NCBI GenBank assembly: GCA_051878975.1
Contig: JBJELD010000041.1
Span: 1-64,000 of the forward strand
Direction of reading: 5' to 3'
Origin: Caccovicinus sp051878975
GTDB lineage: Bacteria > Bacillota > Clostridia > Lachnospirales > Lachnospiraceae
DNA: 64,000 bases
Shown: one piece after another, positions 41,982 through 51,561 of the stretch
Position numbering within the stretch: position 1 is the stretch's first letter
Layout: each line of letters begins with the position of its first letter
Notes under the pieces: model-generated
What the model saw: the letters and a program-made list of their open reading frames with translations, nothing else
What the model was told of the DNA's origin: nothing
Databases searched by the model: none
Translations under genes and position numbers: made by a program

Positions 41982-43378
41982 ATGCCAGGAAAAAAGAACG
42001 AGTATGCCATTTCCGTGCAGGACGTGACAAAGATATATCGATTGTATAATAAACCATAGGGCGGCTGAAGGAATCCTTAAGTCTGACCCATAAAAGCTGT
42101 CATCGGGATTTTTACGCGCTGAACGGGATTTCCTTTACCGTGGAAAAGGGACAGACAGTGGGAATCATCGGTACCAACGGCTCCGGAAAGTCCACGATTT
42201 TAAAAATTATTACCGGTGTTCTGACTCCGACCTCCGGGACGGTTTCCGTGGACGGGAAGATTTCCGCTCTGCTGGAATTGGGAGCAGGCTTTAACATGGA
42301 TTACACGGGTATTGAAAATATCTATATGAACGGCACCATGATGGGTTACACGAAGAAGGAGATGGATGCAAAACTTCAGGATATTCTGGATTTTGCGGAG
42401 ATCGGAGATTTCGTCTATCAGCCGGTAAAGACCTATTCCAGCGGTATGTTTGTGCGGCTGGCGTTTGCGCTGGCCATCAACGTGGAGCCGGAGATTCTGA
42501 TCGTGGATGAGGCGCTTTCTGTAGGCGATGTATTTTTCCAGGCCAAATGCTACCGTCGGATGGAGGAGATCCGGAAAAGCGGCACCACGATCCTGATGGT
42601 AACACATGATATGGGCAGTATTATCAAATACTGCGACAAGGTCGTGCTGTTGAATAAAGGCGAATTCATTGCTGAGGGAACGGCCGGTCATATGGTAGAT
42701 CTATATAAGAAGATTCTGGCGGGGCAGATGGATGCTCTGCAGGAGGAGCTGGCAGAGGAAAGGGCCGAAAAGCATGCCGGAACGGGTGCTGAAGACAATT
42801 CCGATGGAAATTTGTTTGAAATGTCGGATTTTTCCGGTGGGATGCTGGAAGAAAAGGACGCAGACAAACAGGGAAAGGCATCGCCGCCGCATCCCGGAAA
42901 ACGGATGAAGGATCAGATCACCATCAATGCCAGCCGGACGGAATACGGGGATGGCCGGGCGGAGATTTATGACCTGGGTCTCCTGGATGAGCGTGGGAAT
43001 CTGACCAATCTGCTTTTAAAGGGCGAGATGTTTACCATCCGGGAATGTATTCGTTTTTATGCGGACATTGAAGCGCCGATCTTTACGTACACGATTAAAG
43101 ACAAGAAGGGAACGGATCTGACCGGAACCAATACCATGTACGAGGGCGCCGATATCAAGCCGGTGAAGCGGGGCGATGAGTATGTAGTGGAATTTACGCA
43201 GAAAATGAATCTTCAGGGCGGAGAGTATCTGCTGTCCATGAGCTGTACCGGTTTTGAGCAGGGAGAACATGTGGTGTATCACCGGCTTTATGATGTGGCG
43301 AACATTACGGTGATATCCAATAAAAATACAGTTGGGGTTTACGATATGGAATCCCAGGTAAAGGCGGTTAAAAAATGA
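41982..43378 (+). pseudogene. wzt: ABC polysaccharide exporter ATPase with C-terminal cargo-binding domain, frameshifted near the start
   Basis: The gene starts at 41982, 5 bases after AGGAGG, and reads 25 codons (to YRLYNKP) before a TAG at 42057-42059. The remainder continues one frame away from about 42056. A single base is missing around 42054-42058, where AT-rich codons meet the GRLKESL that family members continue with. Repaired, it would be 465 residues. The downstream part is intact: Walker A GTNGSGKST, signature YSSGMFVRLAFA, Walker B ILIVDEALSVGD, and an acidic linker. A C-terminal beta domain of about 150 residues is of the Wzt-C type that binds the polymer end. Either a real mutation or a sequencing error. 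Confidence 0.85.
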
Positions 43379-46300
43379 AGGACGTCAGCTACGAGATCTT
43401 GGATTTAATGGAAGAGTATGGAGCCGATGAGGCAGGTATCCGGGCGATTCTGGAGCAGAATCAGGACCCGGCGCTTCTTGCTGCGCTTTCTCCGGTCCGC
43501 GAGAATCTGGTGGACTGGATCGGAATTTCCAGGGAGGAGCAGGTACTGGAAATCGGATCCGCTTACGGGGCTCTGACCGGTGCGTTGGCCTGGAAGGCGG
43601 GAAGTGTAACGGTGCTGGATTCCAGAATGGAGCATCTGGAAGTCAACAAAAAGCGTCACAGCGAAATGAAAAATATCATCTATCAATGCGGGGAGCCGGA
43701 AGATCTGGAAGGCCAGAAGTTTGACTGGGTCTTCCTGGCCGGACCGGAAACGCGAGAGGCCCTGCAGGGAATCGGTCTTCATTCCGCTGCCTGGAACCAT
43801 CAGGAGGAGGAAAAAACTTACGGGGCAGGACGGATCCGGGCGGCAGCGCGTCTTGTGAAAGAGGGCGGACATCTGGCTGTGGCAGTTTCGAATTCCAAGG
43901 CGCTGAAGCTGTGGGCCGGAGGAGAAGCGGACCCGGATGAACTGTCCTTTAGCTGGATGGAGTTAAAAAAGATTTTTGCGGATATGGGCGGCATTGTGGA
44001 ATTTTATTATCCGCTGCCGGATTACCGGCTGCCCTCCGCTGTTTATTCTGACCGATATCTCCCGGTGAAAGGGGAGATTCCGAACCTGTTTGCGGAGTAC
44101 GAGAAGCCGCGGTACCGGCTGTTTTCGGAGGAGGCTGCCTACGATGCACTATGTGAGGGCGGCGGCTTTCCGCAGTTTGCAAGTGCATTCTTTGTGATCT
44201 GGGAAAAGCCGGCAGACGATGATGAGGAAAAACACGCTCCGGTACAGCAGAAACGCGTTCCGGCGAAGAAACGGCAGACGATCTTTGTAAAATATAACCG
44301 GACCAGAAAGCCGGAATATCAGATCCGTACCAGTATTGTGGAGGAGAGCGGAGCCCGGTATGTAGAAAAAACAGCTCTCTGTCTGGAGGGCGGACTGCAC
44401 ATTCATTCTTTCCAGAAGAAATATGAGCAGCTGCTGGGACAAACGCTTCCGGTTCAGGTTCTGAAGCCGGAGTTCCCGGAAGGGGAAAACTGTGTGCGTT
44501 TCCCGTTTCTGGAGGGAGAGTCCCTGGCAGAGCTTCTTGGAAGGAAGATTCAGGAGGGCAATCCGGTAAAGGATGTGCTGGAAGACGGCTTAAGGCAGGT
44601 GTTCCCGGCGGAGGAGAATGCGGAGCCATTTGTGAGCACGCCGAATTTTCGGGAAATTTTCGGGGAGACGCCGAAGCTTTCGGACGTAAGCTTCCATGTC
44701 TCCAATGTGGACGGTCTGTTCGAAAACCTGATGGTGACGGATAAGGGCCTGTTTGCCATGGATTATGAATGGGTATTTGACTTCCCGATTCCGGCGGGGT
44801 ATCTCAAATACCGGAATCTGCATTATTTTTATGAACGTTTTAAGAATGTATTTGGCTGGCAGGAGGAGGCAGGCTTTTTCCGGCTGTTTGGTATCGGTGA
44901 GGAGCTGCAGGAAATTTACGGCTCCATGGAGGAGGCCTTCCAGTCCTATGTACACGGCGACAGCAGCCAGGGATATTTGAAGCAGTACCAGCAGCCGATT
45001 ACGTCCTTTGAAGATTTGAAGCAGGAAGAAGCGGAGCTGTTCAGAGCCCGAGAGCGGATTCTGCAGCTTCAGGCAGAGAACGAGGAGAAGGAGCAGGAGA
45101 TCCGCAAGCGTACGGAAGTACAGCGGCTTTCCGACAATCATATCGCCAATCTGGACGCCATAATCAGAGATCTGCGTCACGAGATCGACGAGATGGGAAA
45201 GCTTCTCACTTATTTGAACGGCCATGAAGCAATTGTATTTAAGGTGTGGAGAAAGTTTAAGGAAGCGGTGGGCAGAAGATTTCCAAAGGGAACCCGCAGA
45301 CGAAAGGTGCTGGAGTATGCGGTTAATACGGTCCGTCATCCGGTGCGTTACGGCCGTCTGTATCTGACCCGCAGTGGCCGAAACCGGATCACAGGCGATT
45401 TTACGATCGGAAGCGGTTATCTGGAGCACGGAAAGCTGGTATTCCCGAAGGATCCGGTGAATCCGCCTCTTGTTTCTATTGTGATCCCGGTCTATAATCA
45501 GATCCATTACACATATGCCTGTCTGCTCTCGATTCTGGAGCATACGAAGGATGTGTCCTATGAGGTGATCATCGCGGATGATGTGTCCACAGATGCCACG
45601 AAGGAGCTGGGAAAATATACGGAGAATCTGGTCATCAGCCGGAACAGCGTGAATCAGGGCTTCCTTCGCAACTGCAACCAGGCAGCTATGCAGGCCAGAG
45701 GCCGGTATATCATGTTCTTGAACAATGATACGCAGGTGACGGAAGGGTGGCTCAGCTCCCTGGTAAATCTGATCGAGTCTGACCCGACCATCGGAATGGT
45801 GGGCTCCAAGCTGGTTTATCCGGACGGAAGGCTGCAGGAAGCCGGCGGCATTATCTGGAGCGACGGTTCCGGCTGGAATTACGGCCGTCTGGACGATCCG
45901 GACAAGGCCGAATACAACTATGTGAAGGACGTGGATTACATTTCCGGCGCGGCGATCCTGCTTTCGGTGAAGCTGTGGAAGCAGATCGGCGGCTTTGATG
46001 TCCGTTTTGCGCCGGCCTACTGTGAGGATTCTGACCTGGCATTTGAGGTGCGGAAGGCCGGATATCGGGTGGTTTATCAGCCGCTGTCCAAGATTATTCA
46101 CTTTGAAGGCGTTTCCAACGGCACGGATGTAAACGGCACCGGATTAAAGCGGTACCAGGTGGAGAACAGCCGGAAGCTTGCGGAAAAGTGGGCGGAGGAA
46201 TTTAAAAAGCAATGTGTCAACAATGGAAATCCCAATCCGTTCCGTGCCCGTGAGCGCAGCATGGGAAAACCGGTGATCCTGGTGGTGGACCACTATGTGC

Positions 46301-47376
46301 CTACCTATGACAAGGATGCAGGCTCCAAGACTACGTTCCAGTATCTGAAGATGTTCCAGAAAATGGGCTATGTGGTGAAGTTCTTGGGTGACAATTTCCT
46401 TCACGAGGAGCCCTACAGCACCACACTGCAGCAGATGGGCATTGAAATTCTCTATGGTGAAGAGTACCAGACGAAGATTTGGGACTGGCTGAAGGAAAAC
46501 GGGGACGAGATTGCGTTTGCTTACCTGAATCGTCCGCACATTGCCAGCAAATATGTGGATTTTATTAAGGAAAATACCAATATCAAGGTTATTTATTACG
46601 GCCATGATCTTCATTTCCTGCGGGAGCTGCGGGAATATGAGCTGACCGGTGATTTAAAGAAAAAACGGGATTCCGATTACTGGAAATCCGTTGAGTTTTC
46701 CATGATGTACAAGGCAGCAGTTTCTTATTATCCGTCCAACGTGGAGGTGGAGGCGATCCATAAGGTGGACCCGTCCATTCCGGTAAAGGCGATTACTGCT
46801 TACGTTTACGAGAAGTTTTTGGACAAGCTGCAGGACGACTTCGAAAAGAGGGAAGGACTGCTGTTTGTGGGCGGCTTTGCACATCCGCCGAACGCCGATG
46901 CGGTACTGTGGTTTGCGAAGGAGGTTTTCCCCCTGATCCGGAAGGAGCTGCCGGATGTGAAGTTCTATGTGGTGGGCTCCAAGGTGACGGAAGAAATCAG
47001 GGCTTTGGATTCTGAGGAAAGCGGGATCGTGATCAAAGGCTTTGTGTCCGAGGAGGAGCTGGCCGCGCTTTATGCCAGCTGCCGGATTGTGGTGGTTCCG
47101 CTCCGCTACGGCGCAGGTGTGAAAGGCAAGGTGGTGGAGGCCATCTATAATGGTGCGCCGATCGTAACGACCTTTGTAGGCGCGGAGGGAATTCCGCAGG
47201 TGGAGGAGGTGCTGGAGATTGCAGATGATCCGCAGCCCTTTGCGGATGCGGTGGTGCGGCTTTACCCGGATACGGACCGCTTAAAGGTCATGTGTCATCA
47301 GACACAGACCTATATTAAAGAGCATTTCAGTGTAGAAGCCGCCTGGAAGGTGATTGAAGAGGATTTTACACGATAA
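43375..47376 (+). CDS. Giant fusion: methyltransferase, kinase-like, coiled coil, GT2 and GT4 domains (WbdD-like chain terminator fused to glycosyltransferases)
   Basis: A 1,333-residue protein. Residues 35-220 form a SAM methyltransferase (VLEIGSAYGALTGAL near 57-71). Residues 303-520 resemble a small-molecule kinase: candidate ATP lysine in RYVEKTAL (near 331), catalytic loop SNVDGLFENLM (Asp near 446) and metal site MDYEW (near 462-466). Residues 545-615 are a predicted coiled coil. A GT2 domain follows (PLVSIVIPVYNQIHYTYACL from 697; FLNNDTQ near 780), then a GT4 domain (from 964; RYGAGVKGKVVEAIYNGAP). Methyltransferase-kinase-coiled coil is the order of WbdD, which caps ABC-exported O-antigens. 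It overlaps wzt by 4 bases. The capping role is inference. Confidence 0.8.
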   Translation: MKDVSYEILDLMEEYGADEAGIRAILEQNQDPALLAALSPVRENLVDWIGISREEQVLEIGSAYGALTGALAWKAGSVTVLDSRMEHLEVNKKRHSEMKNIIYQCGEPEDLEGQKFDWVFLAGPETREALQGIGLHSAAWNHQEEEKTYGAGRIRAAARLVKEGGHLAVAVSNSKALKLWAGGEADPDELSFSWMELKKIFADMGGIVEFYYPLPDYRLPSAVYSDRYLPVKGEIPNLFAEYEKPRYRLFSEEAAYDALCEGGGFPQFASAFFVIWEKPADDDEEKHAPVQQKRVPAKKRQTIFVKYNRTRKPEYQIRTSIVEESGARYVEKTALCLEGGLHIHSFQKKYEQLLGQTLPVQVLKPEFPEGENCVRFPFLEGESLAELLGRKIQEGNPVKDVLEDGLRQVFPAEENAEPFVSTPNFREIFGETPKLSDVSFHVSNVDGLFENLMVTDKGLFAMDYEWVFDFPIPAGYLKYRNLHYFYERFKNVFGWQEEAGFFRLFGIGEELQEIYGSMEEAFQSYVHGDSSQGYLKQYQQPITSFEDLKQEEAELFRARERILQLQAENEEKEQEIRKRTEVQRLSDNHIANLDAIIRDLRHEIDEMGKLLTYLNGHEAIVFKVWRKFKEAVGRRFPKGTRRRKVLEYAVNTVRHPVRYGRLYLTRSGRNRITGDFTIGSGYLEHGKLVFPKDPVNPPLVSIVIPVYNQIHYTYACLLSILEHTKDVSYEVIIADDVSTDATKELGKYTENLVISRNSVNQGFLRNCNQAAMQARGRYIMFLNNDTQVTEGWLSSLVNLIESDPTIGMVGSKLVYPDGRLQEAGGIIWSDGSGWNYGRLDDPDKAEYNYVKDVDYISGAAILLSVKLWKQIGGFDVRFAPAYCEDSDLAFEVRKAGYRVVYQPLSKIIHFEGVSNGTDVNGTGLKRYQVENSRKLAEKWAEEFKKQCVNNGNPNPFRARERSMGKPVILVVDHYVPTYDKDAGSKTTFQYLKMFQKMGYVVKFLGDNFLHEEPYSTTLQQMGIEILYGEEYQTKIWDWLKENGDEIAFAYLNRPHIASKYVDFIKENTNIKVIYYGHDLHFLRELREYELTGDLKKKRDSDYWKSVEFSMMYKAAVSYYPSNVEVEAIHKVDPSIPVKAITAYVYEKFLDKLQDDFEKREGLLFVGGFAHPPNADAVLWFAKEVFPLIRKELPDVKFYVVGSKVTEEIRALDSEESGIVIKGFVSEEELAALYASCRIVVVPLRYGAGVKGKVVEAIYNGAPIVTTFVGAEGIPQVEEVLEIADDPQPFADAVVRLYPDTDRLKVMCHQTQTYIKEHFSVEAAWKVIEEDFTR

Positions 47377-47401
47377 ACAGAGAACAGAAAGGAAGCAGAA
47401 G

Positions 47402-48109
47402 ATGCAGGCAGTCTTACTGGCCGGAGGTTTGGGTACGCGTTTGCGCAGTGTGGTAAACGACCGCCCGAAGCCGATGGCACTGATTGAGGGAAAGCCTTTT
47501 ATGGAATATGTGGTCCATGAGCTTTCCAGGCAGGGAATTACGGAAATCATTTTTGCTGTGGGTTATAAGGGCTCCATGGTGGAGGAGTATTTCGGAGACG
47601 GAAGTGCGTTTGGAGCAAAAGTTTCCTACGCCTATGAGGAGGAGCTTCTGGGAACGGCGGGAGCGATCAAAAATGCAGGCCGTTTTGTGACGGAGGATCG
47701 GTTTTTCGTGCTGAATGCAGATACCTTTTATCAGATCGATTACAGCCGTCTGACCGGTCTGGCCAAGGAGAAGACGCTGGATATGGCGTTGGTTCTCCGG
47801 GAGGTACCGGATGTGTCCCGCTACGGAAAGGCGGTCCTTACAGACCAGCTTCTTACCAGCTTTAATGAAAAGACAAAGGACCCGGTTCCGGGAACCATTA
47901 ACGGAGGAATTTATCTGATGAACCGGACACTTCTTGAGGAGATACCGGAGGGAAAGGTTTCGCTGGAGCAGGAGATGATCCCGAAATGGATGGCCGAGGG
48001 AAAGCGTCTGGGCGGATTTGTAAATGACGGTTATTTTATTGATATCGGGATTCCGGAGGCTTACTTCCGGTTTCAGGAAGATGTGAAAAAAGGAGTTGTA
48101 GTATGGTAA
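47402..48109 (+). CDS. hddC: D-glycero-alpha-D-manno-heptose 1-phosphate guanylyltransferase-like nucleotidyltransferase
   Basis: Makes GDP-heptose from heptose-1-phosphate and GTP, the last step of the GDP-heptose route. The 235-residue protein begins MQAVLLAGGLGTRLRSVV and has RPKPMALIEGKPFMEYVV (about residues 22-39) and LNADTFY (about 102-108). FIDIGIPEAYFRFQEDV lies at the C-terminus. On sequence alone it could be another sugar-1-phosphate nucleotidyltransferase, but the next three genes are the other pathway enzymes. The stop overlaps the hddA start by 7 bases. Confidence 0.88.
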   Translation: MQAVLLAGGLGTRLRSVVNDRPKPMALIEGKPFMEYVVHELSRQGITEIIFAVGYKGSMVEEYFGDGSAFGAKVSYAYEEELLGTAGAIKNAGRFVTEDRFFVLNADTFYQIDYSRLTGLAKEKTLDMALVLREVPDVSRYGKAVLTDQLLTSFNEKTKDPVPGTINGGIYLMNRTLLEEIPEGKVSLEQEMIPKWMAEGKRLGGFVNDGYFIDIGIPEAYFRFQEDVKKGVVVW

Positions 48110-49173
48110 TCAGAGGACGTGCACCGCTGCGGGTCAGCTTTGGCGGCGGCGGGACGGATGTAGCACCTTTCTGTGTGGAGCAGGGAGGTGCGATCATAGG
48201 AAGTACCATCAATAAATATGCGTACTGCTCAATCGTTCCCAGAAAGGATGACCAGATCGTGGTCCATTCGCTGGATTTCGATATGACGGTGAAATATAAT
48301 ACCAGAGAAAATTATGTTTATGACGGAAAGCTGGACCTGGTGAAGGCTGCGTTAAAGGCGATGGATATCAGCCAGGGCTGTGAGGTATACTTACAGTGTG
48401 ATGCACCGCCCGGTTCCGGCCTGGGAACTTCCTCGACCGTGATGGTGGCGATGCTGATCGCCATGGCCCGCTGGAAGGGCATTGAGATGGACGGCTATCG
48501 GCTGGCGGATCTGGCCTATCAGGTAGAGCGGGAGGATTTGCAGATTGCCGGAGGCTATCAGGATCAGTATGCGGCGACGTTCGGCGGTTTTAATTTTATT
48601 GAATTTCATGGAAGAAACAATGTAGTGGTGAACCCGCTGCGGATCAAAAAGGATATCATTCATGAGCTTCAGTACAATCTGCTTTTGTGCTATACGGGAA
48701 ATATCCATGTTTCTGCCAATATCATCAAGGATCAGGTGCAGAACTACGAAAAGAAGGATGCATTTGAGGCCATGTGCGAGGTGAAGGCCCTTGCCTATGC
48801 GATGAAGGATGAGCTTCTTAAGGGAAATCTGCACAGCTTCGGAAAGCTTTTAAACTATGGCTGGGAAAGCAAGAAACGGATGAGCAGCAAGATCACCAAC
48901 CCGCAGATCGACGCGCTTTATGAGGAGGCCATGAAGGCCGGTGCGCTGGGCGGAAAGCTTCTGGGAGCCGGCGGAGGAGGTTATCTTCTGGTGTACTGCC
49001 CGTACAATCTGCGCCACAAGGTGGCGGCAAGGCTGGAGGCTATGGGAGGCCAGCTGGCAGACTGGAATTTTGAACTGCGGGGGGCCCAGAGCTGGATTTC
49101 TGATGAGGACCGCTGGAATTATGAGCAGGTAAAGGTGCAGATGCCGGATAAGGAGTATGTATTTCATGTATAG
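48103..49173 (+). CDS. hddA: D-glycero-alpha-D-manno-heptose-7-phosphate kinase
   Basis: A GHMP-family kinase phosphorylating heptose-7-phosphate at C1. The 356-residue protein starts MVIRGRAPLRVSFGGGGTDV, has the GHMP ATP loop PPGSGLGTSSTV (about residues 102-113) and the third motif GAGGGGYLLVYC (about 288-299). AGGYQDQYAATFGGFNFIEF (about 150-169) is typical of this kinase group. It overlaps hddC and gmhB, consistent with one translational unit. Confidence 0.92.
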   Translation: MVIRGRAPLRVSFGGGGTDVAPFCVEQGGAIIGSTINKYAYCSIVPRKDDQIVVHSLDFDMTVKYNTRENYVYDGKLDLVKAALKAMDISQGCEVYLQCDAPPGSGLGTSSTVMVAMLIAMARWKGIEMDGYRLADLAYQVEREDLQIAGGYQDQYAATFGGFNFIEFHGRNNVVVNPLRIKKDIIHELQYNLLLCYTGNIHVSANIIKDQVQNYEKKDAFEAMCEVKALAYAMKDELLKGNLHSFGKLLNYGWESKKRMSSKITNPQIDALYEEAMKAGALGGKLLGAGGGGYLLVYCPYNLRHKVAARLEAMGGQLADWNFELRGAQSWISDEDRWNYEQVKVQMPDKEYVFHV

Positions 49174-49792
49174 GAAGAGTGCAGCCGACGGCTTCACGGT
49201 TTTTCTGGACCGGGACGGCACAATTAATGAGGAGGTTCACTATCTGCACCGGCCGGAGGATTTGAAGCTTCTTCCGGGAGCAGCCCGGGCGATCCGTTTG
49301 TGGAACGAGCATGGCTTTCGCGTGGTGGTGGTGACCAATCAGGCCGGTGTGGCCAGAGGCTACTATAAAGAAGAGGATGTAAAAGCGCTTCACCGGTATA
49401 TGAATGAGCTTCTGGAGGCGGAGGGTGCGCATATTGATGCATTTTATTACTGCCCGCATCATCTGGAGCATGGAATCGGTGCTTATAAGATAAAATGCCG
49501 CTGCAGAAAGCCGGAAACCGGGATGTTTGAGGCGGCCGGTGCAGATGCTTTTGTAAACAAGGCGCATTCCTATATGGTAGGGGACAAATGGCTGGACACC
49601 CAGGCCGGGGCGCGCTTCGGCGTGCATACGGCCCTTGTGGGAACCGGATACGGGAAACAGCTGTATGAAGAATATCTGGCAGAAGGCGGGGCGAAGAACG
49701 ACCCGGAACGTCCGCTGGAGTTTTTTGGAAATACGCTGACAGATGTGGCGGAATGGAGCCTGAAACAGGAAGGAATGCAGGACAACATATAA
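49166..49792 (+). CDS. gmhB: D-glycero-D-manno-heptose 1,7-bisphosphate 7-phosphatase
   Basis: A HAD-superfamily phosphatase that removes the 7-phosphate from heptose 1,7-bisphosphate. The 208-residue protein has the HAD motif VFLDRDGTINEE (about residues 12-23), VVTNQAGVARGYY (about 55-67) and the zinc-binding CPHHLEHG with KCRCRKP (about 99-118), diagnostic of GmhB. MVGDKWLDTQAGARFG carries the last Asp pair. The ATG at 49166 is chosen because AGGAG lies about 10 bases upstream; the ATG at 49157 is too close. It overlaps hddA by 8 bases. Confidence 0.92.
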   Translation: MYRKSAADGFTVFLDRDGTINEEVHYLHRPEDLKLLPGAARAIRLWNEHGFRVVVVTNQAGVARGYYKEEDVKALHRYMNELLEAEGAHIDAFYYCPHHLEHGIGAYKIKCRCRKPETGMFEAAGADAFVNKAHSYMVGDKWLDTQAGARFGVHTALVGTGYGKQLYEEYLAEGGAKNDPERPLEFFGNTLTDVAEWSLKQEGMQDNI

Positions 49793-49811
49793 AAAGGAGA
49801 CGAATGGATTG

Positions 49812-50453
49812 ATGACTCCAATGGAGGAATTGGAACTTTTGATAACGCGTTATCCGGTTCTGGAGCCGGTCAGGGAACCGGTTCGTCAGGCCTATGAGCT
49901 TTTGGTGCGCTGCTATGAGAACGGCGGAAAGCTTCTGGTGGCTGGAAACGGCGGAAGCTGTGCGGACAGCGAACATCTGGTCGGGGAGCTGATGAAGGGC
50001 TTCTGCCGGAAGCGTCCGGTGCCGGCGGATTTTGCGGCGCAGCTTGCAGCGGCAGACCCGGAGAGAGGGCCGGAGCTGGCTGGAAAGCTTCAGGGCAGTC
50101 TGACGGCTGTCGCACTCACCGGCCATCCCGGACTGTCAACGGCTTATTTAAATGACGTGGATGGACAGCTGATCTTTGCGCAGCAGCTTTACGGCTACGG
50201 AAGGAAAGGGGATGTTTTCCTCGGCATTTCCACTTCGGGAAATTCAAAAAATATCATGTATGCCATGGCGGTGGCAAAGGCCTGCGGGATTTCGACCATC
50301 GGACTGACCGGGAAAGACGGCGGAGAGCTGGGGAAGGCGGCGGATGTGGCGATTGTGGTGCCGGAGCAGGAGACTTACCGGATTCAGGAACTGCATCTTC
50401 CGGTTTATCATACGCTGTGCCTGATGCTGGAGGAACATTTCTTTGAAGAGTGA
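49812..50453 (+). CDS. gmhA: Sedoheptulose-7-phosphate isomerase
   Basis: A SIS-domain protein converting sedoheptulose-7-phosphate to D-glycero-D-manno-heptose-7-phosphate, the entry step of the heptose route. The 213-residue protein has LLVAGNGGSCADSEHLVGEL (about residues 41-60), with the sugar-phosphate-binding Ser. ISTSGNSKN (about 137-145) and QELHLPVYHTLCLMLEE (about 192-208) complete the active site. KAG-like insertion segments around residues 75-95 are somewhat longer than in E. coli GmhA. The acyltransferase start overlaps its stop. Confidence 0.93.
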   Translation: MTPMEELELLITRYPVLEPVREPVRQAYELLVRCYENGGKLLVAGNGGSCADSEHLVGELMKGFCRKRPVPADFAAQLAAADPERGPELAGKLQGSLTAVALTGHPGLSTAYLNDVDGQLIFAQQLYGYGRKGDVFLGISTSGNSKNIMYAMAVAKACGISTIGLTGKDGGELGKAADVAIVVPEQETYRIQELHLPVYHTLCLMLEEHFFEE

Positions 50454-51513
50454 GCTGGAAAAACGAAAAGTTTATATTGATGTAGCAAAGGGAATTGCGA
50501 TTCTTCTGGTGATCCTGGGGCATATGAACCGGTTTTTCAGTTATGATGGGCATTTGAATCAGATCGTATACAGTGTGCAGCTGCCGGTGTTTCTTCTGAT
50601 CGGCGGTTACTGGATCCGGCTTCGGGAGGGGGAGAGTCCGGGCCGTTTTTTTCAGAAAAAATTTTACCGTCTGATTCAGCCGTACTTTCTCTTTGCCTTT
50701 GCGTCGATTCTCTACGCCTGGCCGGAGGATGCGGCAAAATTCTGTTTTTATGTGTCGGGAACCCTTTGGGGAATCGGAGTGCATGATTATCTTCCGAACC
50801 TTCCGATCTGGTTTCTGCCGATGTTTTTTGTGGCAAACTGCGGATTTTATCTGGCGCTTCTGGTCGGCAGCCTGGGAAAGAAGAACTGGCAGAAGCTGGC
50901 GCTGGAGGCGGCGGCTGTCGGTGTGATGATGGCGGCCGGCTGGAAGTTAAAGCTGCGGGGAGAGCGTCTTCCCTGGGGCTTTGAGCTGGCTCTGATTCTG
51001 CAGGGAATGTTTTTTGCCGGACATATCTGGCGTCTGCTGGAGGAACATTTTTTCCTGGAAGGAAGCGTGTCGAAAAAGCAGGCTGTCATGCTGGCCGTGC
51101 TGGCAGTTCCGGCTTTTTTCGTCTGGGCCGTATGTGTTCGTCGGAACGGGCGGGTGGATATCAATGCCGCCTGGTTCGGTAAGGCGGGACTCTGGAGCTT
51201 TTATCTGGCGGCCTTTGCCGGCTGCTATCTGCTTTTTCTGACATCGGCAGTTCTGTCCCGGTTTCGGCCGGCTGCCTGGCTGTTTTCTTTATTTGGAAAA
51301 AACAGTATGACGATTATGGCGGTTCATGTTCCTACCCTGATCTGGATGGATGGCGTCATTACTCCGCTGATGCCGCAGATTATCAAGGCAAATTTCATGC
51401 AGAAAAACTGGATCGGCGTGGGTTACAGCTTTGTGACGACTGCGCTGCTCAGTCTGTTTGCGGCTATGCTTTTGAAACGTCCGGGGAATGTTCAAAACGG
51501 GCATTCTGCCTAG
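50443..51513 (+). CDS. Second acyltransferase family 3 membrane protein
   Basis: A 356-residue acyltransferase with about ten membrane segments. KRKVYIDVAKGIAILLVILG (about residues 7-26), followed by HMNR, is the conserved family block, close to the OafA/WecH/NolX types. FGKNSMTIMAVHVPTLIWMD (about 285-304) marks the C-terminal part. A TTG start at 50443 overlaps the gmhA stop and follows GGAGG. It is unrelated in detail to the acyltransferase at 40534 and probably adds an acyl group to a different sugar. Confidence 0.8.
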   Translation: MKSELEKRKVYIDVAKGIAILLVILGHMNRFFSYDGHLNQIVYSVQLPVFLLIGGYWIRLREGESPGRFFQKKFYRLIQPYFLFAFASILYAWPEDAAKFCFYVSGTLWGIGVHDYLPNLPIWFLPMFFVANCGFYLALLVGSLGKKNWQKLALEAAAVGVMMAAGWKLKLRGERLPWGFELALILQGMFFAGHIWRLLEEHFFLEGSVSKKQAVMLAVLAVPAFFVWAVCVRRNGRVDINAAWFGKAGLWSFYLAAFAGCYLLFLTSAVLSRFRPAAWLFSLFGKNSMTIMAVHVPTLIWMDGVITPLMPQIIKANFMQKNWIGVGYSFVTTALLSLFAAMLLKRPGNVQNGHSA

Positions 51514-51561
51514 AAACGGACGGGCACAAAAAAGTACATTCAAGGAAAAGGAGGCTGGTTC

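Noticed and set aside
42140..43378. Wzt starting at the internal GTG as a complete protein
   Set aside because: It would begin just before Walker A and lose the first beta-strands. There is no ribosome site, while a good start with AGGAGG exists at 41982 in another frame.
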